Positions 1 to 6,405 of a stretch of 7,858 nucleotides of DNA are shown here, one piece after another. The DNA is from Stenotrophomonas maltophilia (GTDB lineage: Bacteria > Pseudomonadota > Gammaproteobacteria > Xanthomonadales > Xanthomonadaceae): the NCBI GenBank assembly GCA_002435595.1, contig DJBL01000059.1:1-7858 (forward strand), given 5' to 3'. The translations under genes were made by a program, and so were the position numbers. Numbering within the stretch: the first letter of the stretch is position 1; every line of letters starts with the position of its first letter. The notes beneath the pieces were generated by a model. The model was not told the origin of the DNA, ran no database searches, and saw only the letters and a list, made by a program, of their open reading frames with translations.

Positions 1-1
1 G

Positions 2-280
2 AACCGCGACCGCCCGCAGCCGATCGCCGATCAGTCGCCGCCGCCGGAGTATCCGCGCGCGGCCCTGCGCCGGGGTGACGCGGGCAGCGTGGTGGTGCGC
101 GTGGACGTGGATGCCACCGGGTATCCGTCCAACGTCACGGTGATCCAGCGCAGCGGTTCACGCGATCTTGATCGGGCCGCCTCCGATGCGGTGCGGCGCT
201 GGCGCTTCCAGCCGGCGCAGAGCAACGGTCAGCCGGTGCCGGGCAGCATTGAAGTGCCGTTCGACTTCAAGCCGCAATAA
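2..280 (+). CDS. TonB-family protein, C-terminal domain (5' end outside window)
   Basis: This is the last 92 codons of a gene that begins left of the window. The visible protein is essentially one TonB C-terminal domain. It has a Pro-rich lead-in (SPPPEYPRAAL), then G-S-V-V-V-R-V-D-V-D, a glycine turn, the GSRDLDRAA segment, the W-R-F-Q-P signature and a final V-P-F-D-F strand before TAA. In this family the domain sits in the periplasm and contacts TonB boxes of outer-membrane receptors, or acts in related envelope complexes. The N-terminal anchor and linker cannot be seen. It is closely related to the complete gene that follows at 437, sharing the 14-base identity GGGCAGCGTGGTGG (82-95 and 811-824), so the two look like a tandem duplication. 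No ExbB or ExbD gene is visible, so a role in energy transduction is inferred from the domain only. Confidence 0.85.
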   Translation, partial: NRDRPQPIADQSPPPEYPRAALRRGDAGSVVVRVDVDATGYPSNVTVIQRSGSRDLDRAASDAVRRWRFQPAQSNGQPVPGSIEVPFDFKPQ

Positions 281-314
281 CGCGCGCTTCGCCTGCTCCT
301 CACGGCGTGTGTTA

Positions 315-343
315 GGCGAGGACTCATCAAACTGAACCTCGCC
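315..343. other. Inverted repeat between the two tonB-like genes
   Basis: GGCGAGG (315-321) can pair with CCTCGCC (337-343), giving a 7-bp stem with a 15-nt loop 35 nt after the upstream stop codon. No T-run follows, so it is not a standard intrinsic terminator. It could be a 3' stabilising hairpin or chance pairing in GC-rich DNA. The rest of the 281-436 spacer has no convincing promoter; TTGACG at 362-367 lacks a matching -10 element. Confidence 0.3.
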
Positions 344-436
344 GGCAATGCAGTCGCCGCGTTGACGTTGCGCTGACACACCGGCAACCGCGCACGGGCA
401 AGACTGCGGGTGTCACCTCGACACCAGGAGTCTGCC

Positions 437-1018
437 ATGAGTGTTACCCATGCCCACGACATGCACGCTTCGCCGCAGCATCAGCGCGACGTCACCGATG
501 AACCCGCCCGCCGCGGCACCTCGCCGTGGTTGTGGATGGCGCTGATCGTGGCGATGTTCGCCGCTGCGCTGGTCTGGCTGCGTTATGCCAACCCCAATGA
601 CACCACCACCGCGCCGGTTGGCGAGCGCATGCTGCCGGCCACCGAAACGCCGGTGGCAAACACGGCCCCGGCCCCGGCGGCACGCCAGGTGGCGCCGGCC
701 AATACCAGCCAGCGCAAGGCCGCCCCGGTGGCACGCAACCGCGATGCCCGCCCGCTGGCCAGCAACGCCAAGCCGTCCTACCCGGCCTCGGCGCTGCGTA
801 ATGGCGTGCAGGGCAGCGTGGTGGCCAGCTTGAATGTGGACCCGCGCGGCCAGGTGACCGATGCCAATATCGTGCAGCGTGTGGGCTCGCGTGATCGCGA
901 CCTGGATCGCGCCGTGCTCAACACCGTGCGTGACTGGAAGTTCGAGCCGGCCATGCACAACGGCCGTGCCGTGGCCAGCGTGGTACGCGTGCCGGTGGAT
1001 TTCCGCACCGAGCGCTAA
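437..1018 (+). CDS. TonB-family energy transducer-like protein
   Basis: This 193-residue protein starts at ATG 437, chosen because AGGAG (426-430) lies 6 nt upstream. Residues 1-30 are cytoplasmic and histidine-containing (H5, H7, H10, H15). Residues 31-50 (W-L-W-M-A-L-I-V-A-M...) form one transmembrane helix. Residues 51-110 are an Ala/Pro/Thr-rich periplasmic linker. Residues 112-190 are a TonB C-terminal domain with P-S-Y-P, Q-G-S-V-V, D-L-D-R-A, D-W-K-F-E-P and V-P-V-D-F. TonB proteins couple the inner-membrane proton gradient to outer-membrane receptors. The linker here is short and lacks the long Glu-Pro/Lys-Pro repeats of classical TonB, so it may be a specialised transducer or a structural relative. 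It is a paralogue of the preceding gene, with two extra residues (Arg-Asp repeated) in the GSRDRDLDRA segment. Its transcript should end at the hairpin just downstream. Confidence 0.9.
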   Translation: MSVTHAHDMHASPQHQRDVTDEPARRGTSPWLWMALIVAMFAAALVWLRYANPNDTTTAPVGERMLPATETPVANTAPAPAARQVAPANTSQRKAAPVARNRDARPLASNAKPSYPASALRNGVQGSVVASLNVDPRGQVTDANIVQRVGSRDRDLDRAVLNTVRDWKFEPAMHNGRAVASVVRVPVDFRTER

Positions 1019-1042
1019 CCTGGCAGCAGCAGACGCGTAACG

Positions 1043-1072
1043 AAAAGGGAGGCCATTGGCCTCCCTTTTTTT
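1043..1072. terminator. Rho-independent terminator between convergent genes
   Basis: GGGAGGCC (1047-1054), loop ATT, GGCCTCCC (1058-1065) form a perfect 8-bp stem, extended by A4/T4 pairing, with seven T residues at 1066-1072. It lies 28 nt after the tonB-like stop and is a strong rightward terminator. On the other strand only four T follow the stem, so it may also stop aroA transcripts less efficiently. Two further GC hairpins sit between it and the aroA stop: CCCGG/CCGGG (1075-1089) and CGCGCG/CGCGCG (1093-1107). Confidence 0.9.
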
Positions 1073-1112
1073 GTCCCGGCCATGCCGGGCAACGCGCGGC
1101 CCGCGCGACTGC

Positions 1113-2426
1113 TCAGCCCTGGCGCAGCCCAAACCCGGCGCCGGTGGCCAGGCCATCGAAATCGGGGAACGAGGTGGCCACGTTGGCGATGTCGTTGACC
1201 CGCACCTGGCCGCTGCTGAGCTGCCCGGCGATGGCAAACGCCATCGCGATGCGATGATCGCCGTGGCTTTCGATGGTGCCGCTGCCGAGCACGGCGCCGC
1301 CGTGGATGGTGGCGCCGTCGTCGGTTTCATCCACCTGCACGCCCAAGGTGCGCAGGCCGGTGGCCATCGCGGCCAGGCGGTCGGATTCCTTTACCCGCAG
1401 TTCGGCCGCGCCGCGCACCACGGTGTTGCCCTGCGCGGCGGCGGCGGCCACGAACAGCGCGGGGAACTCGTCGATCATGTCCGGCACCAGGGCCTCGGGG
1501 ATGTGCGCGCCGTGCAGCGGGGCGTGGCGCACCACCAGGTCGGCCACCGCTTCGCCGCCCTGCTCGGCGTGGTTTTCCTCGGTGATATCCGCGCCCATCA
1601 GCCGCAGCGCGGCCAGCAGGCCGGTGCGGCGCGGGTTGAGCCCCACCGCCCGCAGGCGCAGCTCCGACCCGGGGATGATGCTGGCAGCCACCAGGAAGAA
1701 CGCGGCCGAGGAGAAGTCGGCCGGCACCACGATGTCGGTAGCGCGCAGGCGCTGGCCACCGCGCAGGCGGGCCTTGCCCGGCGAGAACGCGATGTCCACG
1801 CCGAACGCGCGCAGCATGCGCTCGCTGTAATCGCGGGTGGGGTGCGGCTCGCTCACCGAGGTCTCGCCCTCGGCATACAGGCCGGCCAGCAGCACGGCCG
1901 ATTTGACCTGGGCGCTGGCCACCGGCGAAGCGAAGTCGATGCCGGTGAGCGACTGGCCGCCGTGCACGCGCAGTGGCGGAGTGCCGTCGGCTTCGGTGTC
2001 GATCTTCGCGCCCATCTGCGCCAGCGGGCCGGTGACCCGGCGCATCGGGCGGCGCGAGAGCGATTCGTCGCCGACCATGACGCTGTCGAACGGCTGGGCG
2101 GCGAGCAGGCCGGCCAGCAGGCGCATGCCGGTGCCGGCATTGCCGCAGTCCAGCGGCGCCGACGGTGCCTGCAGGCCATCCACGCCGACGCCGTGCACGA
2201 TGCGCTGCGACGGCGACGGGGTCTCGATGCGCACGCCCATCTGGCTGAAGATGGCAGCGGTGGCGCGGGTGTCCTCGCCTTCCAGGAAGCCATCGATGCG
2301 CGAGACGCCGTCGGCCAGCGCGGCAAACATCACCGAGCGGTGCGAGACGGATTTGTCACCGGGAATGGTCAGGCTGCCCTGCAGGGGCTGGCCCTTGTGG
2401 GCGATCCAGTACGGCGTTGCGGTCAT
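1113..2426 (-). CDS. aroA: 3-phosphoshikimate 1-carboxyvinyltransferase (EPSP synthase)
   Basis: This 437-residue protein transfers enolpyruvyl from PEP to shikimate-3-phosphate, the sixth shikimate-pathway step, in the cytoplasm. Landmarks are P-G-D-K-S-V-S-H-R at 22-30 (Lys25), G-N-A-G-T-G-M-R at 95-102, R-R-P-M at 125-128, S-A-Q-V-K at 171-175, M-I-D-E-F-P at 317-322 (catalytic Asp319), R-V-K-E-S-D-R at 344-350 and G-D-H-R at 389-392. Length is normal for the family. The chosen ATG has AGGAAA (2431-2436 on the complement) a few bases upstream; the frame is open further upstream, but that part runs through the spacer into pheA and is not family-like. Overall similarity is to the CP4-like (class II) group, yet Gly98 stands where CP4 has Ala100. 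It is the last gene of serC-pheA-aroA, 89 nt after pheA, and AroA supplies the pathway that PheA draws on. Confidence 0.97.
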   Translation of the reverse strand: MTATPYWIAHKGQPLQGSLTIPGDKSVSHRSVMFAALADGVSRIDGFLEGEDTRATAAIFSQMGVRIETPSPSQRIVHGVGVDGLQAPSAPLDCGNAGTGMRLLAGLLAAQPFDSVMVGDESLSRRPMRRVTGPLAQMGAKIDTEADGTPPLRVHGGQSLTGIDFASPVASAQVKSAVLLAGLYAEGETSVSEPHPTRDYSERMLRAFGVDIAFSPGKARLRGGQRLRATDIVVPADFSSAAFFLVAASIIPGSELRLRAVGLNPRRTGLLAALRLMGADITEENHAEQGGEAVADLVVRHAPLHGAHIPEALVPDMIDEFPALFVAAAAAQGNTVVRGAAELRVKESDRLAAMATGLRTLGVQVDETDDGATIHGGAVLGSGTIESHGDHRIAMAFAIAGQLSSGQVRVNDIANVATSFPDFDGLATGAGFGLRQG

Positions 2427-2481
2427 CGAATTTCCTGTCAGGCGGCCGCGGCGGCGGCGATGCAGCGGAGTGCGGGGAGAA

Positions 2482-2508
2482 GGCGCAGCGCGGGGACGCC
2501 GCTGCGCC
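2482..2508 (-). other. GC-rich hairpin in the pheA-aroA spacer
   Basis: GGCGCAGCG (2482-2490) pairs perfectly with CGCTGCGCC (2500-2508) over 9 bp with a 9-nt loop, starting 7 nt after the pheA stop codon in the direction of transcription. A short pyrimidine stretch (TTCTCCCC) follows on the transcribed strand but there is no true U-run. It may be a partial terminator, or a 3'-end stabiliser that tunes aroA against pheA. The function is inferred. Confidence 0.45.
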
Positions 2509-2515
2509 GGAGCGA

Positions 2516-3709
2516 TCAGGGCACGGCGACCGGATAGGAGCCGAGGATCTTGATCTGTGCCGAGTGGGCCTTGAGTTCGGCCAGCGCGGCCTGCATGGCC
2601 GGGTCCTCGACGTGGCCGGCCAGGTCGATGAAGAAGCCGTATTCCCACTTGGCGTTGTGCGAGGGCCGCGATTCGATGCGGTTCATGCTGATGCCGTGGC
2701 GCGCGAACGGGCTGAGCACGTCGAACAGCGCACCGGGCTTGTCGTGGATGAACACCAGCACCGAGGTGCGGTCATGCCCGGAGGTGGGGAAGATGTTGCG
2801 GCCGATGACCAGGAAGCGGGTGGTGTTGTCGGCATCGTTCTGGATCGGCTTGGTCACCACCTTCTTCAGGCCGTACACGTGCCCGGCGCTCTCGCCGCCG
2901 ATGGCGGCCGCGTCATCGGCGTTGCGCGCACGGCGGGCACCTTCGGCGTTGCTGGAGACCGGGATCTTCTCGGCCTTGGGCAGGTTGGCGCGCAGCCACG
3001 AGGAGGTCTGCATGAACGACTGCGGGTGGCCATACACGCGCTCGACATCTTCGAGCCGGCCACTGCGCGACATCAGGTACTGCTGCACGCGCAGTTCCAC
3101 TTCGCCGCAGATCTTCAGGTTGGAGGTGAGGAACATGTCCAGGGTGATCTGGATGGTGCCCTGCCCCGAGTTCTCCACCGGCACCACGCCGAAATCGGCG
3201 TTGCCCGCTTCCACTTCCTGGAACACTTCTTCGATGCTGGCCAGCGGCAGGCCCAGCGCCGAGCGGCCGAAGTGCTTGAGCACGGCCTGCTGGCTGAAGG
3301 TGCCTTCCGGGCCGAGGTAGCCGATCTTCAGCGGCTCCTGCTGGGCCAGGCAGGCGGACATGATTTCGCGGTAGACGTGGACCAGCACTTCATCGCTGAG
3401 CGGGCCTTCGTTGCGGTCCACCACCATGCGCAGCACCTGGGCCTCGCGCTCGGGGCGGTAGTAATCCACGGCGGCGGCGAGCTTGCCCTTGGCCTTGCCG
3501 ACCTGGTGGGCAAAGTTGGCGCGCTCGGCGATCAGTGCCTGGATGCTGCGGTCGATGTGGTCGATCTTGGCGCGTACATCGGACAGCACCGGCGCCGGCA
3601 GCGCGGCATCGGCCTTGGGCTTGGCGCCGACGGCCTTGGCAGGCTTGGCGGTCGCGGCCGGCTTGGCGGCGCGGGCCTTGGGCGTGGGCTTGGCGGGTTG
3701 TTTGGCCAT
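2516..3709 (-). CDS. pheA: Bifunctional chorismate mutase/prephenate dehydratase (P-protein)
   Basis: This 397-residue protein converts chorismate to prephenate and then phenylpyruvate, the committed route to phenylalanine. Residues 1-40 are a Lys/Ala/Pro-rich low-complexity tail. Residues 42-122 form an AroQ-type chorismate mutase (V-R-A-K-I-D-H-I-D, A-E-R-A-N-F-A, Y-Y-R-P-E-R-E-A, E-I-M-S-A-C-L). Residues 128-305 form the dehydratase (G-Y-L-G-P-E-G-T-F-S-Q, V-P-V-E-N-S-G-Q-G, and the T-R-F motif at 297-299). Residues 315-392 form an ACT domain with G-A-L-F-D and E-S-R-P, the phenylalanine-binding region of the family, so feedback inhibition is likely. The start is the ATG after GGAAA (3715-3719 on the complement). 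A longer frame to 3859 would overlap serC and is not credible. It begins 52 nt after serC. No leader peptide or attenuator is visible directly upstream. Confidence 0.97.
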   Translation of the reverse strand: MAKQPAKPTPKARAAKPAATAKPAKAVGAKPKADAALPAPVLSDVRAKIDHIDRSIQALIAERANFAHQVGKAKGKLAAAVDYYRPEREAQVLRMVVDRNEGPLSDEVLVHVYREIMSACLAQQEPLKIGYLGPEGTFSQQAVLKHFGRSALGLPLASIEEVFQEVEAGNADFGVVPVENSGQGTIQITLDMFLTSNLKICGEVELRVQQYLMSRSGRLEDVERVYGHPQSFMQTSSWLRANLPKAEKIPVSSNAEGARRARNADDAAAIGGESAGHVYGLKKVVTKPIQNDADNTTRFLVIGRNIFPTSGHDRTSVLVFIHDKPGALFDVLSPFARHGISMNRIESRPSHNAKWEYGFFIDLAGHVEDPAMQAALAELKAHSAQIKILGSYPVAVP

Positions 3710-3728
3710 CAGGGTTTCCAGGTGCAGT

Positions 3729-3745
3729 GGGGCGGCGGGCGCCCC
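3729..3745 (-). other. Short hairpin in the serC-pheA spacer
   Basis: GGGGCG (3729-3734) and CGCCCC (3740-3745) form a 6-bp stem with a 5-nt loop inside the 52-nt spacer, between the serC stop and the pheA ribosome-binding site. No U-run follows, so read-through into pheA is expected. It may only be an RNA stability element. Confidence 0.35.
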
Positions 3746-3761
3746 GGTCGAAACGAAGGAC

Positions 3762-4847
3762 TCAGCCGTGGCGCTGCTGGAAATCGGCCATGAAGGCGGC
3801 CAGCGCCTGCGCGCCCTCCACCGGCATGGCGTTGTACAGCGACGCACGGATGCCACCAACCGCGGCGTGGCCCTTCAGCGCGAGCAGGCCGGCGGCCTTG
3901 GACTCGCTGACGAACCGCGCGTTGAGGGTGTCATCGGGCAGGAAGAACGGGATGTTCATGCGCGAGCGGGCCGCCGGGACCACCTGGTTGCGGTAGAAAC
4001 CGCCGGAGCCGTCGATGGCGCCGTAGACCAGGGCGGCCTTGGCCGCGTTGCGGCGGGCGAACGCGTCCACCCCGCCTTCGGCCAGCATCCACTGGAACAC
4101 CAGCCCGGCCAGGTACCAGTTCCAGGTGGGCGGGGTGTTGAGCATGGAGTCGCGGGCCACGTGCGAGCGGTAATCGAAGATGTCCGCGCGCGGCTGGCCG
4201 CTGCGCTCGAGCAGGTCGCGGCGCACGATCACCACCGATACGCCGACCGGCCCGAGGTTCTTCTGCGCACCGGCGTAGATAAGCCCATACCTGCTTACAT
4301 CCAGCGGTTCGCTGGCAATGGAGGAGCTGAAATCGGCGAACAGCGGCACGCTGCCGACATCGGGGGTCTGGCCGAACTCCACGCCATGGATGGTCTCGTT
4401 GGCGGTGATGTGCACGTAGGCGGCATCGGCGGAGAGCTGCCAGCTGGCGCGCGCGGGGATGTCATGGAAGCCGTCGGCTTCGCTGCTGGCGGCGATGTTG
4501 ACGTTGACGTAGGGCTTGACCTGCTTGATCGCGGTCTTGCCCCAGTGCCCGGTGAGCACGTAGTCCACGGTCTGGCCGGGCTGGGCGAAGTTGAGCGCGA
4601 GCAGCGCCTGCTGGGTGGTGGCGCCACCGGCCAGGAACAGCACGGCGTAGTCGTCGGGGATGCCGATCAGGCGGCGCAGGTCGGCATCGGCCTGGGCGGC
4701 AACGGCCATGAACTCCGGGCCGCGGTGGCTCATCTCGACAATGGAGGCACCCGCGCCGTTCCATTCCAACATCTCTTCCTGCGCCTTGCGCAGGACCGAT
4801 TCCGGCAGGGTTGCAGGGCCGGCACTGAAATTGAACGCGCGCGTCAT
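3762..4847 (-). CDS. serC: Phosphoserine aminotransferase
   Basis: This 361-residue, PLP-dependent class V aminotransferase makes 3-phosphoserine from 3-phosphohydroxypyruvate and glutamate, and also serves the 4-phosphohydroxythreonine step of pyridoxal phosphate synthesis. Visible landmarks are the N-terminal F-N-F-S-A-G-P-A-T-L-P, the M-S-H-R-G-P-E-F segment (39-46), G-G-A-T-T-Q-Q (74-80), H-W-G-K-T (Trp102), N-E-T-I-H-G (Thr152), A-D-F-S-S-S (Asp172) and the Schiff-base lysine Lys196 in G-A-Q-K-N-L-G. These match the E. coli W102, T153, D174 and K198 sites closely. The ATG at 4847 is preceded by AGGTG (4852-4856 on the complement); upstream extension to 4889 adds 14 residues before the family's usual start and is unlikely. 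It is the first gene of the serC-pheA-aroA cluster. In many gammaproteobacteria gyrA lies just upstream, but here an FHA gene does. Confidence 0.98.
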   Translation of the reverse strand: MTRAFNFSAGPATLPESVLRKAQEEMLEWNGAGASIVEMSHRGPEFMAVAAQADADLRRLIGIPDDYAVLFLAGGATTQQALLALNFAQPGQTVDYVLTGHWGKTAIKQVKPYVNVNIAASSEADGFHDIPARASWQLSADAAYVHITANETIHGVEFGQTPDVGSVPLFADFSSSIASEPLDVSRYGLIYAGAQKNLGPVGVSVVIVRRDLLERSGQPRADIFDYRSHVARDSMLNTPPTWNWYLAGLVFQWMLAEGGVDAFARRNAAKAALVYGAIDGSGGFYRNQVVPAARSRMNIPFFLPDDTLNARFVSESKAAGLLALKGHAAVGGIRASLYNAMPVEGAQALAAFMADFQQRHG

Positions 4848-4858
4848 GTCACACCTAT

Positions 4859-4878
4859 GGGGCAAGACCCCTAGTATG
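4859..4878 (-). promoter_or_regulatory. Possible serC leader and -10 element
   Basis: Reading leftward, CATACT (complement of 4873-4878) is a fair -10 candidate, followed by GGGG-TCTTG-CCCC (4859-4871), a small 4-bp hairpin just before the AGGTG ribosome-binding site. No good -35 hexamer occurs at 16-18 nt, so this is a weak call. A promoter for the three-gene cluster should nevertheless lie in this spacer, because the upstream gene ends 259 nt away. Confidence 0.2.
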
Positions 4879-4976
4879 CCGCAGCGCACCAGGCTTTAGG
4901 CCTTGCGGGACAAGGCGAATTTGGTTGCAAACGAATCTATCGCGATGAACACGCACCCTGGCCCGGCGCCCACCGG

Positions 4977-4998
4977 CAGTGCCGGCCGCGGGCCGGCA
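4977..4998. repeat. REP-like palindrome (SMAG/GTAG-type candidate)
   Basis: TGCCGGCC (4980-4987), loop GCG, GGCCGGCA (4991-4998) form a perfect 8-bp stem preceded by GCAG (4977-4980), one base from the GTAG head of Stenotrophomonas repetitive extragenic palindromes. It lies in the spacer between the end of the FHA gene and the start of serC, with no T-run on either side, so it is not an intrinsic terminator. Only one copy is in the window, so membership of a repeat family is an inference from remembered sequences of that genus. The rest of 4848-5106 shows no gene. Confidence 0.55.
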
Positions 4999-5106
4999 AT
5001 CTCATGAACCCCTGGAGGCAGACGTGGCGAAGCGCAGGGCGGGAAGGAAACCTCTCGCAGGCTCTGCGCAGCACATCATGCGGCGCCAGCGCGGATGCGA
5101 TGGTCG

Positions 5107-5937
5107 TTACCGCGCGCCGAACCACAGCAGGCCGCTGATCACCGCCGCCAGCAGCAGCGCGCTGGCCAGCAGCCAGGGCCAGCGGCTCACGCGCGGGGGC
5201 TTTACCGGCGCGGTGCTGGGCGATGGCAGGTCGAGCAGGTCGTCCTCGTCCTCGCTGATGATGCGCTTGCGGCCATCGTGCGGCACTTCCAGCACGAAAC
5301 GGTGCTGGGTGTCGAAAACCAGCTGGTCCCCTGGCTGCAGCCAGCAATGACGGACCGCCACGCCATTGACCCGGGTGGACTCGCCCGCGCCGAGGTCGCG
5401 CAGCAGGACGCGGTCGCCGTGCAGTTCCAGGCGCGCGTGCTGGGCGGCGAAGGCCGGGTCGTCGATGACGATGTCGGCCTCGGCACTGCTGCCGATCAGA
5501 CGCGGCCGATCCAGGGTGTAGCTGCGGCCGTGATGCTGGCCGCCCAGGCCGCGCAGCAGGCGTTGCTCGTCGCTGCCCTCGTCGCTGCGTGCCGGGGCCT
5601 GGCCCAGTGCCTCGCATTCGCCCTGGACCACCATCTCCACGCCATCGGCATAGACCGCATCGCCCGCGCGCAGCAGGGCCATGCGCCGCACCGGGCGACC
5701 GTTGACGTGGATGCCACGGATGCCGTTGGCCACCTGCAGCCAGAGGCCGCGGTCGTCCAGGCAGAACTGCGCCAGCAGCAAGGTGCCCACGGCATCGCCG
5801 CCGAGCCGGACGCTGCCCGATGCATGACGCACGATACGTTGCACCCCGGGCCGGAGCGGCTGGTCGGGGTGTTGGCGATGGGTGAAGTGAACTAGCAGGT
5901 TCTGCACGCGGCGAAAGCCTAGCAGGTTGGATGTCAT
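5107..5937 (-). CDS. FHA-domain protein with C-terminal membrane anchor
   Basis: This 276-residue protein appears to be cytoplasmic with a tail anchor. Residues 14-105 look like a diverged FHA fold, ending H-V-N-G (77-80) and A-G-D-A-V. Residues 128-218 are a clearer FHA domain (R-L-I-G, D-I-V-I-D-D, Q-H-A-R-L, L-R-D-L-G, R-V-N-G, Q-P-G-D-Q-L-V-F). Residues 225-245 are acidic then Pro-rich. Residues 254-273 are one transmembrane helix, followed by only three residues. FHA domains normally bind phosphothreonine peptides, but the conserved G-R is G149-S150 and the usual S-x-x-H is A164-A165-Q-H167, so binding may be lost. The start is uncertain: ATG 5937 has no clear ribosome-binding site, a GTG at 5907 would remove ten residues, and a GTG at 5994 would add nineteen. 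It is transcribed away from the PHA gene 92 nt away. No kinase, phosphatase or type VI genes are nearby, so its partner is unknown. Confidence 0.85.
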   Translation of the reverse strand: MTSNLLGFRRVQNLLVHFTHRQHPDQPLRPGVQRIVRHASGSVRLGGDAVGTLLLAQFCLDDRGLWLQVANGIRGIHVNGRPVRRMALLRAGDAVYADGVEMVVQGECEALGQAPARSDEGSDEQRLLRGLGGQHHGRSYTLDRPRLIGSSAEADIVIDDPAFAAQHARLELHGDRVLLRDLGAGESTRVNGVAVRHCWLQPGDQLVFDTQHRFVLEVPHDGRKRIISEDEDDLLDLPSPSTAPVKPPRVSRWPWLLASALLLAAVISGLLWFGAR

Positions 5938-5961
5938 CGAAGAAGAAGTGTGACGCAGACC

Positions 5962-5990
5962 TTGGAGTTGGGCGTCAGGATGCGCACAAT
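5962..5990 (+). promoter_or_regulatory. Possible promoter of the PHA-system gene
   Basis: TTGGAG (5962-5967), a 17-nt spacer and CACAAT (5985-5990) fit a weak sigma-70 promoter. It would give a leader of about 33 nt before ATG 6030. It sits in the divergent spacer between the FHA gene and the PHA gene. The matches to consensus are only partial (3/6 and 4/6). Confidence 0.25.
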
Positions 5991-6029
5991 GCACGCCCTT
6001 TCCCCGCTGCGGCCCGCCAGGAGCCCTTC

Positions 6030-6305
6030 ATGTCCAACATCGATATCCGCCACGCCCATGCCCTGCCCGCCGACGGCGCGCGCCAGGCGATCGAAGATGT
6101 GGCGGCCAAGCTCTCCGAGCGCTTCGGGCTGCAGAGCAGCTGGGTGGGCGACGTACTGAATTTCAATGGCTCCGGCGTCGACGGTGCGATCGAACTGCAG
6201 CCGGGTGCGGTCCGGGTGACGGCCAAGCTGGGCTTCCTGCTGTCGGCGATGAAGGGCATGGTCGAAAGCGAGATCCAGCGCGTGCTGCAGGAAAAGCTGG
6301 GCTGA
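6030..6305 (+). CDS. Polyhydroxyalkanoic acid system family protein
   Basis: This is a 91-residue protein with AGGAG (6019-6023) 6 nt before ATG 6030; an in-frame ATG at 5931 lacks such a site and would add 33 atypical residues. The layout fits the small family annotated as putative polyhydroxyalkanoic acid system protein (PHA_gran_rgn): I-D-I-R-H-A-H-A-L near the start, an amphipathic helix (A-I-E-D-V-A-A-K-L-S-E-R-F-G-L), S-S-W-V-G-D-V-L-N-F-N-G-S-G-V-D-G (36-52), a beta strand V-R-V-T-A-K-L-G (61-68), and a C-terminal helix. There is no signal peptide or membrane segment. The family's biochemical role is not well defined; it is named from its location near PHA granule genes. Here it is followed 100 nt later by a phasin gene, which supports that link, but no PHA synthase is in the window. 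Confidence 0.85.
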   Translation: MSNIDIRHAHALPADGARQAIEDVAAKLSERFGLQSSWVGDVLNFNGSGVDGAIELQPGAVRVTAKLGFLLSAMKGMVESEIQRVLQEKLG

Positions 6306-6405
6306 GCGGGCGCGTGCGGCCACCGGCGCGACCGGTTGCGCACCATCACATCGTGCAAAGCCGGCGCTGATTAGCATCCGGGGTGTCCACCCACAGGATC
6401 GCCCC

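Noticed and set aside
1056..2537. 493-codon open frame on the + strand opposite aroA
   Set aside because: It mirrors aroA, a gene with many conserved motifs. Its product is an Ala/Gly/His/Arg-rich string typical of the antisense of a GC-rich gene, and there is no ribosome-binding site or domain.
2417..3793. 458-codon open frame on the + strand opposite pheA
   Set aside because: This is an antisense shadow of pheA caused by high GC at third codon positions, with no recognisable motif.
3483..4874. 463-codon open frame on the + strand opposite serC
   Set aside because: This is an antisense shadow of serC. The product is Gly/Val/His-rich with no family features.
4937..5617. 226-codon minus-strand frame in the serC-FHA spacer
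   Set aside because: It overlaps the FHA gene in another frame, crosses the REP-like palindrome, and is almost all Arg/Ala/Pro/Gly.
5095..5895. 266-codon + strand frame opposite the FHA gene
   Set aside because: The minus-strand frame encodes a recognisable FHA domain and membrane anchor; this one encodes low-complexity Ala/Gln/His sequence.
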